Below, in pieces: positions 34,001 to 41,926 of a stretch of DNA of 48,729 nt (position 1 is the stretch's first letter; the number at the start of each line of letters is the position of its first letter). The DNA is from an uncultured Chromatiaceae bacterium. GTDB taxonomy: Bacteria; Pseudomonadota; Gammaproteobacteria; Enterobacterales; Alteromonadaceae. The stretch spans positions 1 to 48,729 of the forward strand of contig CALJUX010000087.1 in the NCBI GenBank assembly GCA_937978655.1. The letters are read 5' to 3'. The notes below the pieces were generated by a model. It saw only the letters and a list, made by a program, of their open reading frames with translations. It did no database searches and was not told where the DNA came from. The translations under genes and the position numbers were made by a program.

Positions 34001-34984
34001 ATGAATTTTAAAGTCACGGATGACAAAGGCGCAGTGATAGCACAACACCGCTCGTTGGCGCTGTTAAAGCAACAACTGCAGGGCCAGGTACAGGAAACTT
34101 TAAGTGGCGTGGCAGAACAGGGCATTGAACAGCAGCAGCTGACCGACTGGAGTTTTGGTGAACTGCCGCGTGAATATATCGCACTGCAGGCCGGCTATGA
34201 AATCAAAGCCTTTCCGGCCTTAGTGGACCAAAAAACCAGTGTAGCTATCCAGTTGCTGGACAGCCCGGAACAGGCCGCGGCGCAATCCCGGCTTGGTCTG
34301 CGCCGGCTGCTACTGCTGAACTTGCCGTCACCGGTCAAATACCTGCAGGACCATTTGCCAAACAAAGCCAAGTTAGGCCTGTATTTTAATCCGTTTGGCA
34401 AAGTACTGGAGCTGATTGACGACTGTATTGCCGCCGGTATTGATCATCTGGTGGCTCAGCAGTCCTGGCCACATAACCAGCAGGAATATCTGCAGCTGCG
34501 CGACAGCGTGCGCGCAGAGATCGGCGACACCGTGCTTGCCATCGCGGTGCAGGTCGAACAAATTCTGACGGTAGGACACGAGATCAGTAAAAAACTGCGT
34601 GGCCGGATGGATTTGGCGCTGGCTTATGCCAATGCCGACATAAAACAGCAGCTTGATGCGCTGCTGTTTAAAGGCTTTGTCAGTGAATTTGGCGCCGGCC
34701 GGCTGGACGACATCAAACGATATTTGCAGGCGCTGCAAAAACGGCTGGAAAAACTGCCGGTCGACCCACAACGCGACCGCTTGCAAATGCACGAGTACCA
34801 AAAAGCCGCAGACGCCTATCAGCAACTGCTCGGTAAATATGCCGGTAAAACCCTGCCTGAGCCGGTCCGGGAGATCCGCTGGATGCTGGAAGAGTTAAAA
34901 GTATCATTATTTGCCCAACAGCTTGGCACACCATATCCCATCTCATCGAAGCGGATTTTGTTGGCGGTACAGGAGCTTAGGTAG
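31100..34984 (+). CDS. hrpA: ATP-dependent RNA helicase HrpA
   Basis: 1294 residues versus 1300 in E. coli. DEAH-box helicase acting on stalled or colliding ribosomes and mRNA processing. Motifs: Walker A GETGSGKTTQ at about 100, DEAH at 197-200 in IIIDEAHERSLN, SAT at 229-231, and motif VI SANQRKGRCGRVAAG. The winged-helix, ratchet and OB-type domains follow, and the long C-terminal DUF3418 region typical of HrpA is complete. The start is TTG with CGGGGG upstream; no nearby ATG keeps the conserved SELSS opening. Single-gene unit. Confidence 0.95.
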   Translation: MSELSSVASLLPVSALLDAVPFCLNKDQFRLRRLGRELVKTADPKRHAQLHADIMQSQQARQSRAQAMPRISYPPELPVSGRKDDIKAAIASHQVVIIAGETGSGKTTQIPKICLELGRGVAGVIGHTQPRRLAARSVGQRLADELAVPLGQQVGYKVRFGDHTGANTLVKLMTDGILLAEIQQDKFLNQYDTIIIDEAHERSLNIDFLLGYFKQLLPKRPDLKLIITSATIDPQRFSRHFSDAPVLEVSGRTYPVEVRYRPATEMDDKDADQLQAIFDAVEELYREPPGDILIFLNGEREIRDTADALEKLKLPHTEVLPLYARLSAAEQNRIFQSHAGRRIVLSTNVAETSLTVPGIRYVIDPGTARLSRYSYRSKVQQLPIEPVSQASANQRKGRCGRVAAGICIRLYSEDDFNNRDAFTDPEILRTNLASVILQMLALGLGDIQHFPFLQKPDSRFINDGVRLLDELGALKTERKQGLQLTPLGKQLSRLPIDPRLARMVLAGAERNSLDELLVITAALSIQDPRERPLDKKQKADELHGRFADPDSDFASWLKLWRYLQEQQDSLSNNQFRRLCKQELLNYLRVREWQDLYAQLSQVCDELALKKNSSAADYQSIHTAILTGLLGQIGSKDTEADYLGARQSRFYVFPGSHLFKRKPKWVMSAELVETSKLYARTVAKIEPEWVEPLAQHLVSRSYSEPHWEKKRGAVMAFEQVTLYGLIIVGKRAVQYSKIEPELCHKIFIREALVNQELRLNEPFLQHNARLIDEITDLEDKSRRRDILVDEETLVAFYAEKVPVHANNRIDFQTWWKAQKQRDAKYLNFDPDMLKRHDAEHITDDSYPEFWRQGNLRLPLEYHFSPGAPDDGVSLCIPLALLNQVEEQGFDWLIPGLRHELLVALIKCLPKMYRRNFVPAPNYADALLQSVSPDDGALLTTVAQRLKRMSGVTIPEDAWELTELPLHLKMNFKVTDDKGAVIAQHRSLALLKQQLQGQVQETLSGVAEQGIEQQQLTDWSFGELPREYIALQAGYEIKAFPALVDQKTSVAIQLLDSPEQAAAQSRLGLRRLLLLNLPSPVKYLQDHLPNKAKLGLYFNPFGKVLELIDDCIAAGIDHLVAQQSWPHNQQEYLQLRDSVRAEIGDTVLAIAVQVEQILTVGHEISKKLRGRMDLALAYANADIKQQLDALLFKGFVSEFGAGRLDDIKRYLQALQKRLEKLPVDPQRDRLQMHEYQKAADAYQQLLGKYAGKTLPEPVREIRWMLEELKVSLFAQQLGTPYPISSKRILLAVQELR

Positions 34985-35050
34985 CAGGCGGCTTGTCGGC
35001 CGGCACTTTTTCAGCTACAACCTTGCAAGTGGCAAAAAAGGAGCCGGCCC

Positions 35051-35446
35051 ATGACAAACCCGGTGTATCCGGCCAGTACCAGAAAAGTACTGCTGGTTGA
35101 CGATGAGCAATTTAATTTCGACCTGTTGCGTCTGGCCTTGCCGGCGCGGCAGTACCAGCTCAGTTATGCCGCGCAGGGGCAGGCTGCTTTGATGCAGATC
35201 CACGACGATAAACCCGATTTAATTTTGCTGGACATCCTGATGCCCGGCTTAACCGGCATAGATTTGTGTACCTTGCTCAAGCACAACCCGCAGACAGCAG
35301 ACATTCCGGTCATTATGTTATCCGGGTTGGATTCACCGGCAGACGCCCGAGCCGCAACCGCGGCCGGCGCTTTGGGATTGATCCCAAAGCCATTTTCGGC
35401 ACAACATATCCTGTGGCAGATAGAGCAGCTTGCAGGGTGGAGCTGA
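35051..35446 (+). CDS. Stand-alone response regulator receiver domain
   Basis: 131 residues, one REC domain with no output domain. Phosphorylation-site residues are visible: acidic pocket VLLVDDEQ, phospho-acceptor aspartate in LILLDILMPGLTG, threonine/serine position in VIMLSG and the lysine in IPKPFS. No histidine kinase is encoded nearby, so the partner is elsewhere. It could act as a phosphate shuttle or protein-interaction switch. AAGGAG precedes the ATG. A PilZ gene follows 67 bases later on the same strand. Confidence 0.9.
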   Translation: MTNPVYPASTRKVLLVDDEQFNFDLLRLALPARQYQLSYAAQGQAALMQIHDDKPDLILLDILMPGLTGIDLCTLLKHNPQTADIPVIMLSGLDSPADARAATAAGALGLIPKPFSAQHILWQIEQLAGWS

Positions 35447-35513
35447 CCAGCGCGCTTTACAGCTGTAGCAGAAAGATTTATAACAGACCGGTCGCACTCA
35501 GACGAGACAGAAC

Positions 35514-35813
35514 ATGCTGAACAGAAACGATAAACGCAATTACTTCCGGATGATGGTGAATGCCGAAGTACAGATGATGATCAATGATCCGGAATCTGGC
35601 CGGGGGCTGAGCGGCATTTGTCGTGATTTAAGTGCAACCGGTATGGCGGTTGAAATTGACGAGCCACTGGAAATGGGCACGCTGATCCACTTAAGACTGG
35701 AATCCACCAACAGCTCAGTAGTGCCGCTGGATGCCCACGCAAAAGTGGTGCGTTGTACGCAGGAATCGGAAGATTTATACCAAATCGGTTTAACTTTTAT
35801 CGAGCTGAACTGA
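35514..35813 (+). CDS. PilZ domain protein, probable c-di-GMP receptor
   Basis: 99 residues, a lone PilZ domain. Both c-di-GMP-binding motifs are present in standard order: the arginine motif in RNDKRNYFRMMV and the D/N-x-S-x-x-G motif in CRDLSATGMAVE. This distinguishes it from the pilus-type PilZ at the left end of the window, which does not show them. It probably relays c-di-GMP to a partner protein in motility or surface behaviour. It may be co-transcribed with the receiver-domain gene upstream. Confidence 0.88.
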   Translation: MLNRNDKRNYFRMMVNAEVQMMINDPESGRGLSGICRDLSATGMAVEIDEPLEMGTLIHLRLESTNSSVVPLDAHAKVVRCTQESEDLYQIGLTFIELN

Positions 35814-35962
35814 CATGGCAGAGGCGTTAACAGGACGCCGTTATTAAGGCTGAAATGGCTGATTTTTCGCCAAACCGCCGCAGAGCACGGATTGCCCCGT
35901 GACAGCACCGCCGCTTTTGATTAGGCTGTGCCGCCTTTAACCGACAACATCGATATTTCATC

Positions 35963-37321
35963 ATGCCTGCATCTGAAAACTACTCCACTTTGCGCAACTG
36001 GCTGGTTTTGTTGCTGCCATCTTTGCTCGGTGTGTTTTTGTTTATGACACCGATCCCCGCCGAGAAGGGCCTGACAATCCCGGTCGCGGTGATGGCCAAT
36101 CAGCTGAAACAGACCATCGGCAGCTGGATGCCTGATGTGCTCGGCATCATTGTCACTTTGTCTGCCGTGCTGACGCTTGGCATGAAGCTGCTGAGGCCCA
36201 CGGCGGCAACGACCGGCAGTTTTGCTGGCAGGCTATTTGCGCCATCCTGGGGCTGGGTCGCTGTGCGCGTGCTCGGGGCGATATTCCTGTTGCTGATACT
36301 GAGCGGTCAGGGGCCGGAATTTATCATCAGCAAAGCAACCGGTGCTTTGGTGCTGTATGACTTGCTGCCGGTGTTATTGTGTGTCTTTGTGTTCGCCGGA
36401 TTGTTACTGCCGTTATTGCTGAATTTTGGTCTGCTGGAAATGATTGGCACGCTGATGACCAAAGTGATGCGACCGGTGTTTCGCTTGCCCGGGCGCTCAG
36501 CGGTTGATTGTATTGCCTCCTGGATTGGCGACGGCAGTGTTGGGATTCTGTTGACCAGTAAACAATATGAGGCCGGTTTTTATACCGCGCGTGAAGCCGC
36601 GGTGATCGGCACCACCTTCTCGGCGGTGTCTGTCACTTTTTGTATTGTTGTGTTAGGCCAGGTCCGGCTTGAACATATGTTTTTACCTTTTTATGCCACC
36701 ATCTGCACCGCCGGACTGGTCGCGGCTATTGTGTTGCCTTATCTGCCGCCACTGCGTAACAAACCTGACACTTACATCGACGGTTATGACCACATGCGCG
36801 CCGAAGGCGGTCAGTTCCCGCAAAAATCGCTGTTTGGCCGGGCCTTAGCACATGGTTTACACCGGGCCAGTCAGGCCCGCGGTTTTACCGCAACGCTGCG
36901 TGAAGGCGTCGAGGCGGTGCTTGATATGTTATTTGGCGTGTTGCCGGTGATAATGGCTGTCGGTACCACGGCACTGGTCATCGCCGAATACACTTCAGTA
37001 TTTAGTCTGCTCGGCGCGCCTTTTGTGCCGTTACTGGAGCTGTTGCAGGTGCCGTTTCCGGAGCAGGCGGCCAAATCAGTGATGGTTGGTTTTGCGGATA
37101 TGTTTGTGCCGTCTATTCTGGTCAGCGAAGTGCCCAGCGAAATGACCCGTTTTGTTATCGCGGCCCTGTCAGTCACGCAGTTGATTTATATGTCTGAAGT
37201 TGGCGCTTTGCTGCTTGGCAGTAAAATTCCGGTCACGCTGTGGGATTTGTTTGTGTTGTTTATTCTGCGCACCTTGATCACGTTGCCGGTGATTGCGCTG
37301 ATGGCACATTGGCTGTTCTGA
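35963..37321 (+). CDS. YjiH-like membrane protein with nucleoside-recognition (Gate) domain
   Basis: 452 residues with roughly 10-11 hydrophobic segments. The conserved centre GRSAVDCIASWIGDGSVGIL followed by LTSKQYEAGFYTAREAAVIG matches the Gate/nucleoside recognition domain of YjiH and SpmA/B relatives. Transported substrate is unknown in the family. The ribosome site is weak. It is flanked upstream by the PilZ gene (150-base gap with only a small GGCGT/ACGCC hairpin at 35823-35839) and downstream by a bidirectional terminator. Confidence 0.85.
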   Translation: MPASENYSTLRNWLVLLLPSLLGVFLFMTPIPAEKGLTIPVAVMANQLKQTIGSWMPDVLGIIVTLSAVLTLGMKLLRPTAATTGSFAGRLFAPSWGWVAVRVLGAIFLLLILSGQGPEFIISKATGALVLYDLLPVLLCVFVFAGLLLPLLLNFGLLEMIGTLMTKVMRPVFRLPGRSAVDCIASWIGDGSVGILLTSKQYEAGFYTAREAAVIGTTFSAVSVTFCIVVLGQVRLEHMFLPFYATICTAGLVAAIVLPYLPPLRNKPDTYIDGYDHMRAEGGQFPQKSLFGRALAHGLHRASQARGFTATLREGVEAVLDMLFGVLPVIMAVGTTALVIAEYTSVFSLLGAPFVPLLELLQVPFPEQAAKSVMVGFADMFVPSILVSEVPSEMTRFVIAALSVTQLIYMSEVGALLLGSKIPVTLWDLFVLFILRTLITLPVIALMAHWLF

Positions 37322-37346
37322 TGCACATTAGGAACAGCCGGATAAA

Positions 37347-37372
37347 ATAATGGCAGCCGTGGCTGCCATTAT
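37347..37372. terminator. Bidirectional terminator between the yjiH-like and yceI genes
   Basis: ATAATGGCAGC (37347-37357) and GCTGCCATTAT (37362-37372) form a perfect 11-bp stem with tetraloop CGTG. GCGTTTTG follows on plus and TTTATCC on minus. Confidence 0.8.
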
Positions 37373-37390
37373 GCGTTTTGTTGCCGGCGG

Positions 37391-37957
37391 TTATCGGCTG
37401 AACTGCACGTCAAAATTGACCGGCACCACCAGTTCAATCCGGTTTAACTTGGCGATTTCCTGCAGCTTTTTCACGCCACCATCCAGTTTAAAATCGACGG
37501 CTTTAACCAGCACCGGTGCTTTGGTGTAAGCCAACACTCGGTTGTCAGCCAGTTTCACCACGCTTAAATCCACTGTGACTTTTTGTGTCTGATCTAACAA
37601 GGTCAGGCTCATTTCTACTTTTTCCTGATGCACAGCGCCGGTTTTCAGTGCCGTGATCTTTGCTGTATCCAAAGCACCTGATGCTTTAATCGCCGGGAAC
37701 TGTTTGGCGTTAAACAGATGTTCCAGCATCCGTTCGTTGCGAATTGGGATCAGGGTATCGAGGCCTTGTACCGGGATCTCCACACTAAACTGGCCATTAT
37801 CGGCCCACTGGCCCTGCAGCTGTTTAAAACTATGCGTCTCGGCCACCACATCATTTTTGACAGTGACAAAATGCAGAGACGACTGCTGAGCGTCCAGTTG
37901 CCAGGCGGCCTGAGCAGAACCGGCGGCAAGCGCCAGGGCGAGCATTAATTTTTTCAT
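37391..37957 (-). CDS. yceI: YceI family periplasmic lipid-binding protein
   Basis: 188 residues, the usual size. Sec signal KKLMLALALAAGSAQA, then the lipocalin-like YceI barrel: WQLDAQQSSLHFVTVKND, a GQFSVEIPVQGLDT strand pair, and RNERMLEHLFNAKQFPAIKA, the best-conserved family block. Members bind polyisoprenoid or fatty amide lipids in the periplasm; the specific ligand here is unknown. Single gene with a terminator downstream and about 200 bases upstream that hold no gene. Confidence 0.9.
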   Translation of the reverse strand: MKKLMLALALAAGSAQAAWQLDAQQSSLHFVTVKNDVVAETHSFKQLQGQWADNGQFSVEIPVQGLDTLIPIRNERMLEHLFNAKQFPAIKASGALDTAKITALKTGAVHQEKVEMSLTLLDQTQKVTVDLSVVKLADNRVLAYTKAPVLVKAVDFKLDGGVKKLQEIAKLNRIELVVPVNFDVQFSR

Positions 37958-38115
37958 GACAAACTCCGGTTAATAACGATAAAGGATGAATGCGTGGCTA
38001 TACGCCCAGCAGCATACTTGACTGGCAAAACAGGTCCAAGTGTTTTTACTGACTCTCGCTGTGCATTCACCGAATTCAGGCAATTATTGCTGCCAAAGCA
38101 TACTGACAAATAAAA

Positions 38116-38139
38116 AAAGCCCCGTGGATACAGGGCTTT
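38116..38139 (-). terminator. Rho-independent terminator of rlmI
   Basis: AAAGCCC (38116-38122) pairs with GGGCTTT (38133-38139); on the minus strand the stem is followed by TTTTATTTG. It lies 17 bases past the rlmI stop. Confidence 0.85.
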
Positions 38140-38155
38140 ATAGTCTAAGGCGGCG

Positions 38156-39346
38156 TTAGCGGATCAAACAAACCCAGCCTTTTAAATAATGACCTTCCGG
38201 ATAATAACTGGCGATCGGGTGATCGGTGGCCTGGCTCAGTCGTTCGATAAACAAACAATCACGACCGGCATCCAGCGCCGCGTCGGCAACAATTTTCTGA
38301 AACAGGCTGTCTTCCATCAATCCGGAGCAGGAAAACGTCAGCAGCAGGCCGCCTTTTTTCACAATTTGCATCGCCACACGATTGATATCTTTATAACCGC
38401 GGCAGGCGCCCATCAGCTGCGCTTTGCTTTCGGCAAATTTCGGCGGGTCGAGGATCACCATGTCGAACTCGCGGCCTTGCTCTTTGTACTGGCGCAGCAG
38501 TTTAAAGACATCGGCCTTGGTAAAATCGAGCTTGCTGAGGTCCAGCCGATTCAGTTGCGCATTCCGTTTCGCGGTTTGCAGCGCGAGCTCCGACATATCG
38601 GCATTAATGACATGCGCCGCGCCGCCGCTTAACGCAGCCACGGCAAAAGTGCCGGTGTAGCTGAAACAGTTCAGCACGGTTTTATCTTTGGCATAACGTG
38701 CCGCCGCCGCGCGGCTGTCGCGCTGGTCCAGATAAAAACCGGTTTTGTGACCATTCACGACGTCCACCAGGATCTGCATACCATTTTCCACAATGGTGAC
38801 TTCACCGCTGTCGCGTGGTGCATGTAACCAGCCGGTGACCGGCGCTAAACCTTCTTTTTTGCGCACATCAACATCTGAGCGTTCATAAATGCTCTGCTCG
38901 GGGAATATCTGCCGTAAAGCCGCCACGATATGTGCACGCTGATAATCGGCGCCGGCACTAAGCAGTTGCACCACTAAAATGTCGTGGTACAGGTCAATCG
39001 TAACGCCAGGTAAACCGTCTGATTCCGCCGCCACGACGCGGATGCCATTGGTTTTCGTCAGGTCAAACAACTGCTGACGGACTTGCCAGGCGGCGCTGAT
39101 ACGACGCAGGAAAAAACCGGCATCGATCTGTTCGGTTTCATCAAAGGACCAGACCCGCACACGGATCTGTGAATCCGGTGAATACGCGCCGCTGGCGATA
39201 AAAGCGCCGTCAACGCTGCGAACTGTGACAGTTTCACCGCTGTTGGCGTGGCCTTTGACCTGTTTTACGGCTTTGGAAAACACCCAGGGGTGGCGGCGTT
39301 TTAATGATTTATCCCGATCGGCTTGTAAAATGATGCTGGCGGCCAT
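38156..39346 (-). CDS. rlmI: 23S rRNA (cytosine-1962) methyltransferase
   Basis: 396 residues, identical in length to E. coli RlmI. It methylates C5 of C1962 using S-adenosylmethionine. An N-terminal PUA domain (LKRRHPWVFSKAVKQVKG) is followed by a central EEHEE domain and a Rossmann methyltransferase domain with the SAM motif LNCFSYTGTFAVAALSGGA, the DPPKFAESK motif and FSCSGLM carrying the catalytic cysteine. Divergent from the quinone reductase gene. Confidence 0.95.
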   Translation of the reverse strand: MAASIILQADRDKSLKRRHPWVFSKAVKQVKGHANSGETVTVRSVDGAFIASGAYSPDSQIRVRVWSFDETEQIDAGFFLRRISAAWQVRQQLFDLTKTNGIRVVAAESDGLPGVTIDLYHDILVVQLLSAGADYQRAHIVAALRQIFPEQSIYERSDVDVRKKEGLAPVTGWLHAPRDSGEVTIVENGMQILVDVVNGHKTGFYLDQRDSRAAAARYAKDKTVLNCFSYTGTFAVAALSGGAAHVINADMSELALQTAKRNAQLNRLDLSKLDFTKADVFKLLRQYKEQGREFDMVILDPPKFAESKAQLMGACRGYKDINRVAMQIVKKGGLLLTFSCSGLMEDSLFQKIVADAALDAGRDCLFIERLSQATDHPIASYYPEGHYLKGWVCLIR

Positions 39347-39496
39347 AAAAAGTCCTGAGTCTGTGCGCTGACAGCGCCGGCGAATTCAAACAGAATAAAC
39401 ACCGGCACCTGAAAAGGGCGCCATTTTAGTCGGCTTGGACAAAAAGCTAAAGTAAAACCGCGTGTGCGGCCGCTTCTGTCGCACCAAGGACAAAAA

Positions 39497-40498
39497 ATGC
39501 ATGTTTTATCCGCTTTACCTTTAACAATGCAGGCGATTGATGTGACCGCTGAGCGACAATTGCAGTTTGTCAGCCGGCCGCTGCCTGCCATTGCTGCCAC
39601 TGAAGTCTTGGTGCAAGTCGCGGCCGCCGGTGTGAACCGGGCCGATCTGGTGCAGCGTGCCGGCTTTTATCCGCCGCCTGCCGGCGAGAGCGATATCCTT
39701 GGGCTTGAAGTCGCCGGAACCGTGGTGGCTTGTGGCGCCGCAGTCAGTACTGACTGGCTCGGCGCTGAAGTTTTTGGCTTAGTGCCGGGCGGCGGTTATG
39801 CCGGCTATGTAAAAATGCCCGCCGCGCATCTGCTGCGCCGGCCGTCCGGCATGACTGTCGAGGCTGCCGCTGGTTGCGCTGAGGTGTTTCTGACCGCTTA
39901 TCAGGCGATGTTTATGCTGGGTGAACTGACAGCAGGCCAGGCCGTGTTATTACATGCCGGCGCCAGCGGTGTCGGTACTGCGGCTATCCAATTGGCAAAA
40001 GCAGCCGGCGCGCAGGTTGCTGTGACCGTCGGCTCTGATGAAAAAACGGCCGCCTGCTCAGAACTTGGTGCTGATTTTGCCGTGAATTATAAAACGGCTG
40101 ATTTTGTCGACGTGCTAAAAGCTGCACTGCCGCAGGGATTTAATGTGATTGTGGACCCGGTGGCTGGTGATTACTTGCCAAAAAACCTGCAGGTGCTGGG
40201 ACTGGATGGCCGCATTGTGGTGCTGGCGATGTTGGGTGGGCGCACAGTGCCGGCTTTTGATTTAACCCAAATGTTTAAAAAACGCGGTCAGCTGATCTGT
40301 TCAACCTTGCGTAACCGCACAGATGCTTACAAAGCCGACTTAATCAGCCGTTTTTTAGCGCAGTTTGGCAGCAGCTTAGAGACCGGCGCTATAAAGCCAG
40401 TCATTGCCAAAGTACTGCCGTGGCAGGAAGCTGAGGCTGCCCACCAGTCATTGGCCAGCAATCAACTGGTGGGCAAAGTGGTGTTAAAGGTCGGTTAG
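39497..40498 (+). CDS. NAD(P)H quinone oxidoreductase, PIG3/QOR-like
   Basis: 333 residues, medium-chain dehydrogenase/reductase without structural or catalytic zinc cysteines, hence the quinone-reductase branch. GroES-like part: VAAAGVNRADLVQRAGFYPP then SDILGLEVAGTVVACG; Rossmann part: LLHAGASGVGTAAIQLAKAA with the NADPH glycine motif. AAGGA sits before the ATG at 39497; an ATG at 39527 begins closer to the conserved core but has no ribosome site. Its TAG overlaps the stop of the convergent transporter gene. Confidence 0.88.
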   Translation: MHVLSALPLTMQAIDVTAERQLQFVSRPLPAIAATEVLVQVAAAGVNRADLVQRAGFYPPPAGESDILGLEVAGTVVACGAAVSTDWLGAEVFGLVPGGGYAGYVKMPAAHLLRRPSGMTVEAAAGCAEVFLTAYQAMFMLGELTAGQAVLLHAGASGVGTAAIQLAKAAGAQVAVTVGSDEKTAACSELGADFAVNYKTADFVDVLKAALPQGFNVIVDPVAGDYLPKNLQVLGLDGRIVVLAMLGGRTVPAFDLTQMFKKRGQLICSTLRNRTDAYKADLISRFLAQFGSSLETGAIKPVIAKVLPWQEAEAAHQSLASNQLVGKVVLKVG

Positions 40499-41868
40499 TC
40501 GGTATTTTGGGCGGTACCTTTTGCGGTGTTGCTGGCTGGCTCGGCATGGCCGGTCAAATCCAGTTCAAACTGCGCCGGATCTGCCGGCGTCGCTTCTGCA
40601 GCATAGCGTTCGGCCCGCATCTGACTGTCCACGGTTTGTGGGTCGACACGCGGGTCCAGCGCTGCAGCGAGTGGCGAACCGACTAAATCACCGGCGGCCA
40701 TCATATAATCTTTCGGCGCGATTTTTTCCTGTTGTTTTTGCTGGTAATTCACTTGTTGTAAGCGGACAAACAACAAGGCCGCGACCGCCGCCATAAAGGC
40801 ATACAACATCTGACTGCCGCCAAGCTGCATAAACGCCGATGCCAGCAGCGGGCCGATACTGGCGCCCAGGCCAAAAGTCAGCAGGATAGTCGCAGATAGC
40901 GCAACACGTTCATGTTGTTCGATGTTTTGGTTGGCAAGCGCAGCGCCGAGCGGATACAGCGTAAAAGCAAACACACCAAACACAAAAGTAAAACCAAGCT
41001 GCAGCGTGCCACTGAGCGGCAGCAGCGCCATCGCCAGCACCAGTAAACCCAGAATGACACTGTTGGTGCGAATGAGCCGGCTGCGCCGCACCCGATCGGA
41101 CAATTTTCCCATCGGCCACTGCGCCAGTAAGCCGGCCAGTACAGTAGTCGCCATATAAGCAGCAACCTGTTCGGTGTTCATGCCCTGACTGGCAGCATAA
41201 GCCGGTGCCAGACCATAAAAGGAGCCGACTATCACGCCTGCCATCGCAATAGTGGTCAGCGACTGCGGCACTTTTTGCCAGAACACTTTGATTTGTAGTG
41301 GTGCCGGTTTCAGTGGCTGCGGGTGAATACGCCGCGTCAGCGCCAGTGGCACGATACAAAGCGCAAAACACATCGCCACCAGCAACAGCGGCTTAATCGT
41401 CAGCTCCGGATTTAAGCTCATCGCGCCTTGCCCAAGCACCAGCCCGAGATAAGACACAATCATGTAGCTGGCGAAAATAGTACCGCGGTTTTTGCTGTCG
41501 GCCTGTTCGTTCAGCCAGCTCTCCAGCACCATGTACTGACACATCATGCACATGCCGACGACAAGGCGCAGCAACAACCAGACTTCCAGCTGCTCAATCA
41601 TGGCATGACCCAGCGCGGACGCAGTGACGACACCGGCACTCGCGACAAAAGCGCGGATATGGCCGGCCCGCGCAATCAACCTGTGGCCGATTTTGGAGCC
41701 AAGCACCAGCCCGAGGTAATATGCCGACATCATGGCGCCGATCCAGACCTTGGCCACTTCCATCGAGGCAAGTTTGAGGCCGAGATAAGTGGTCAGCAAA
41801 CCCGCCGCCAGTACCATCAGCAAGGTTGCGCTGTATAACGAAGAAAACGAGCGGATAGTCGCCGCCAT
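40495..41868 (-). CDS. MFS transporter, YcaD-like
   Basis: 457 residues with 12 membrane segments. MFS signatures: GLVLGSKIGHRLIARAGHIR between TM2 and TM3 and GLLAQWPMGKLSDRVRRSRL between TM8 and TM9. The GMCMMCQYMVLESWLNEQAD segment resembles the YcaD/CynX-like group. About 60 extra residues at the C-terminus are hydrophilic and charged (FELDLTGHAEPASNTAK). Substrate unknown. Its TAA shares three bases with the convergent quinone-reductase TAG, and no terminator separates the two. Confidence 0.85.
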   Translation of the reverse strand: MAATIRSFSSLYSATLLMVLAAGLLTTYLGLKLASMEVAKVWIGAMMSAYYLGLVLGSKIGHRLIARAGHIRAFVASAGVVTASALGHAMIEQLEVWLLLRLVVGMCMMCQYMVLESWLNEQADSKNRGTIFASYMIVSYLGLVLGQGAMSLNPELTIKPLLLVAMCFALCIVPLALTRRIHPQPLKPAPLQIKVFWQKVPQSLTTIAMAGVIVGSFYGLAPAYAASQGMNTEQVAAYMATTVLAGLLAQWPMGKLSDRVRRSRLIRTNSVILGLLVLAMALLPLSGTLQLGFTFVFGVFAFTLYPLGAALANQNIEQHERVALSATILLTFGLGASIGPLLASAFMQLGGSQMLYAFMAAVAALLFVRLQQVNYQQKQQEKIAPKDYMMAAGDLVGSPLAAALDPRVDPQTVDSQMRAERYAAEATPADPAQFELDLTGHAEPASNTAKGTAQNTD

Positions 41869-41894
41869 GCCTGTTCCTTGTCTGTGCTAAAAGA

Positions 41895-41919
41895 AAAACC
41901 GCAGCGGGGCTGCGGTTTT
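41895..41919 (-). terminator. Rho-independent terminator of metG
   Basis: AAAACCGCAGC (41895-41905) and GCTGCGGTTTT (41909-41919) form an 11-bp stem with a tight GGG loop; the minus strand continues TTCTTTTAGC. It lies 7 bases beyond the metG stop. Confidence 0.85.
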
Positions 41920-41926
41920 AGCTGGA

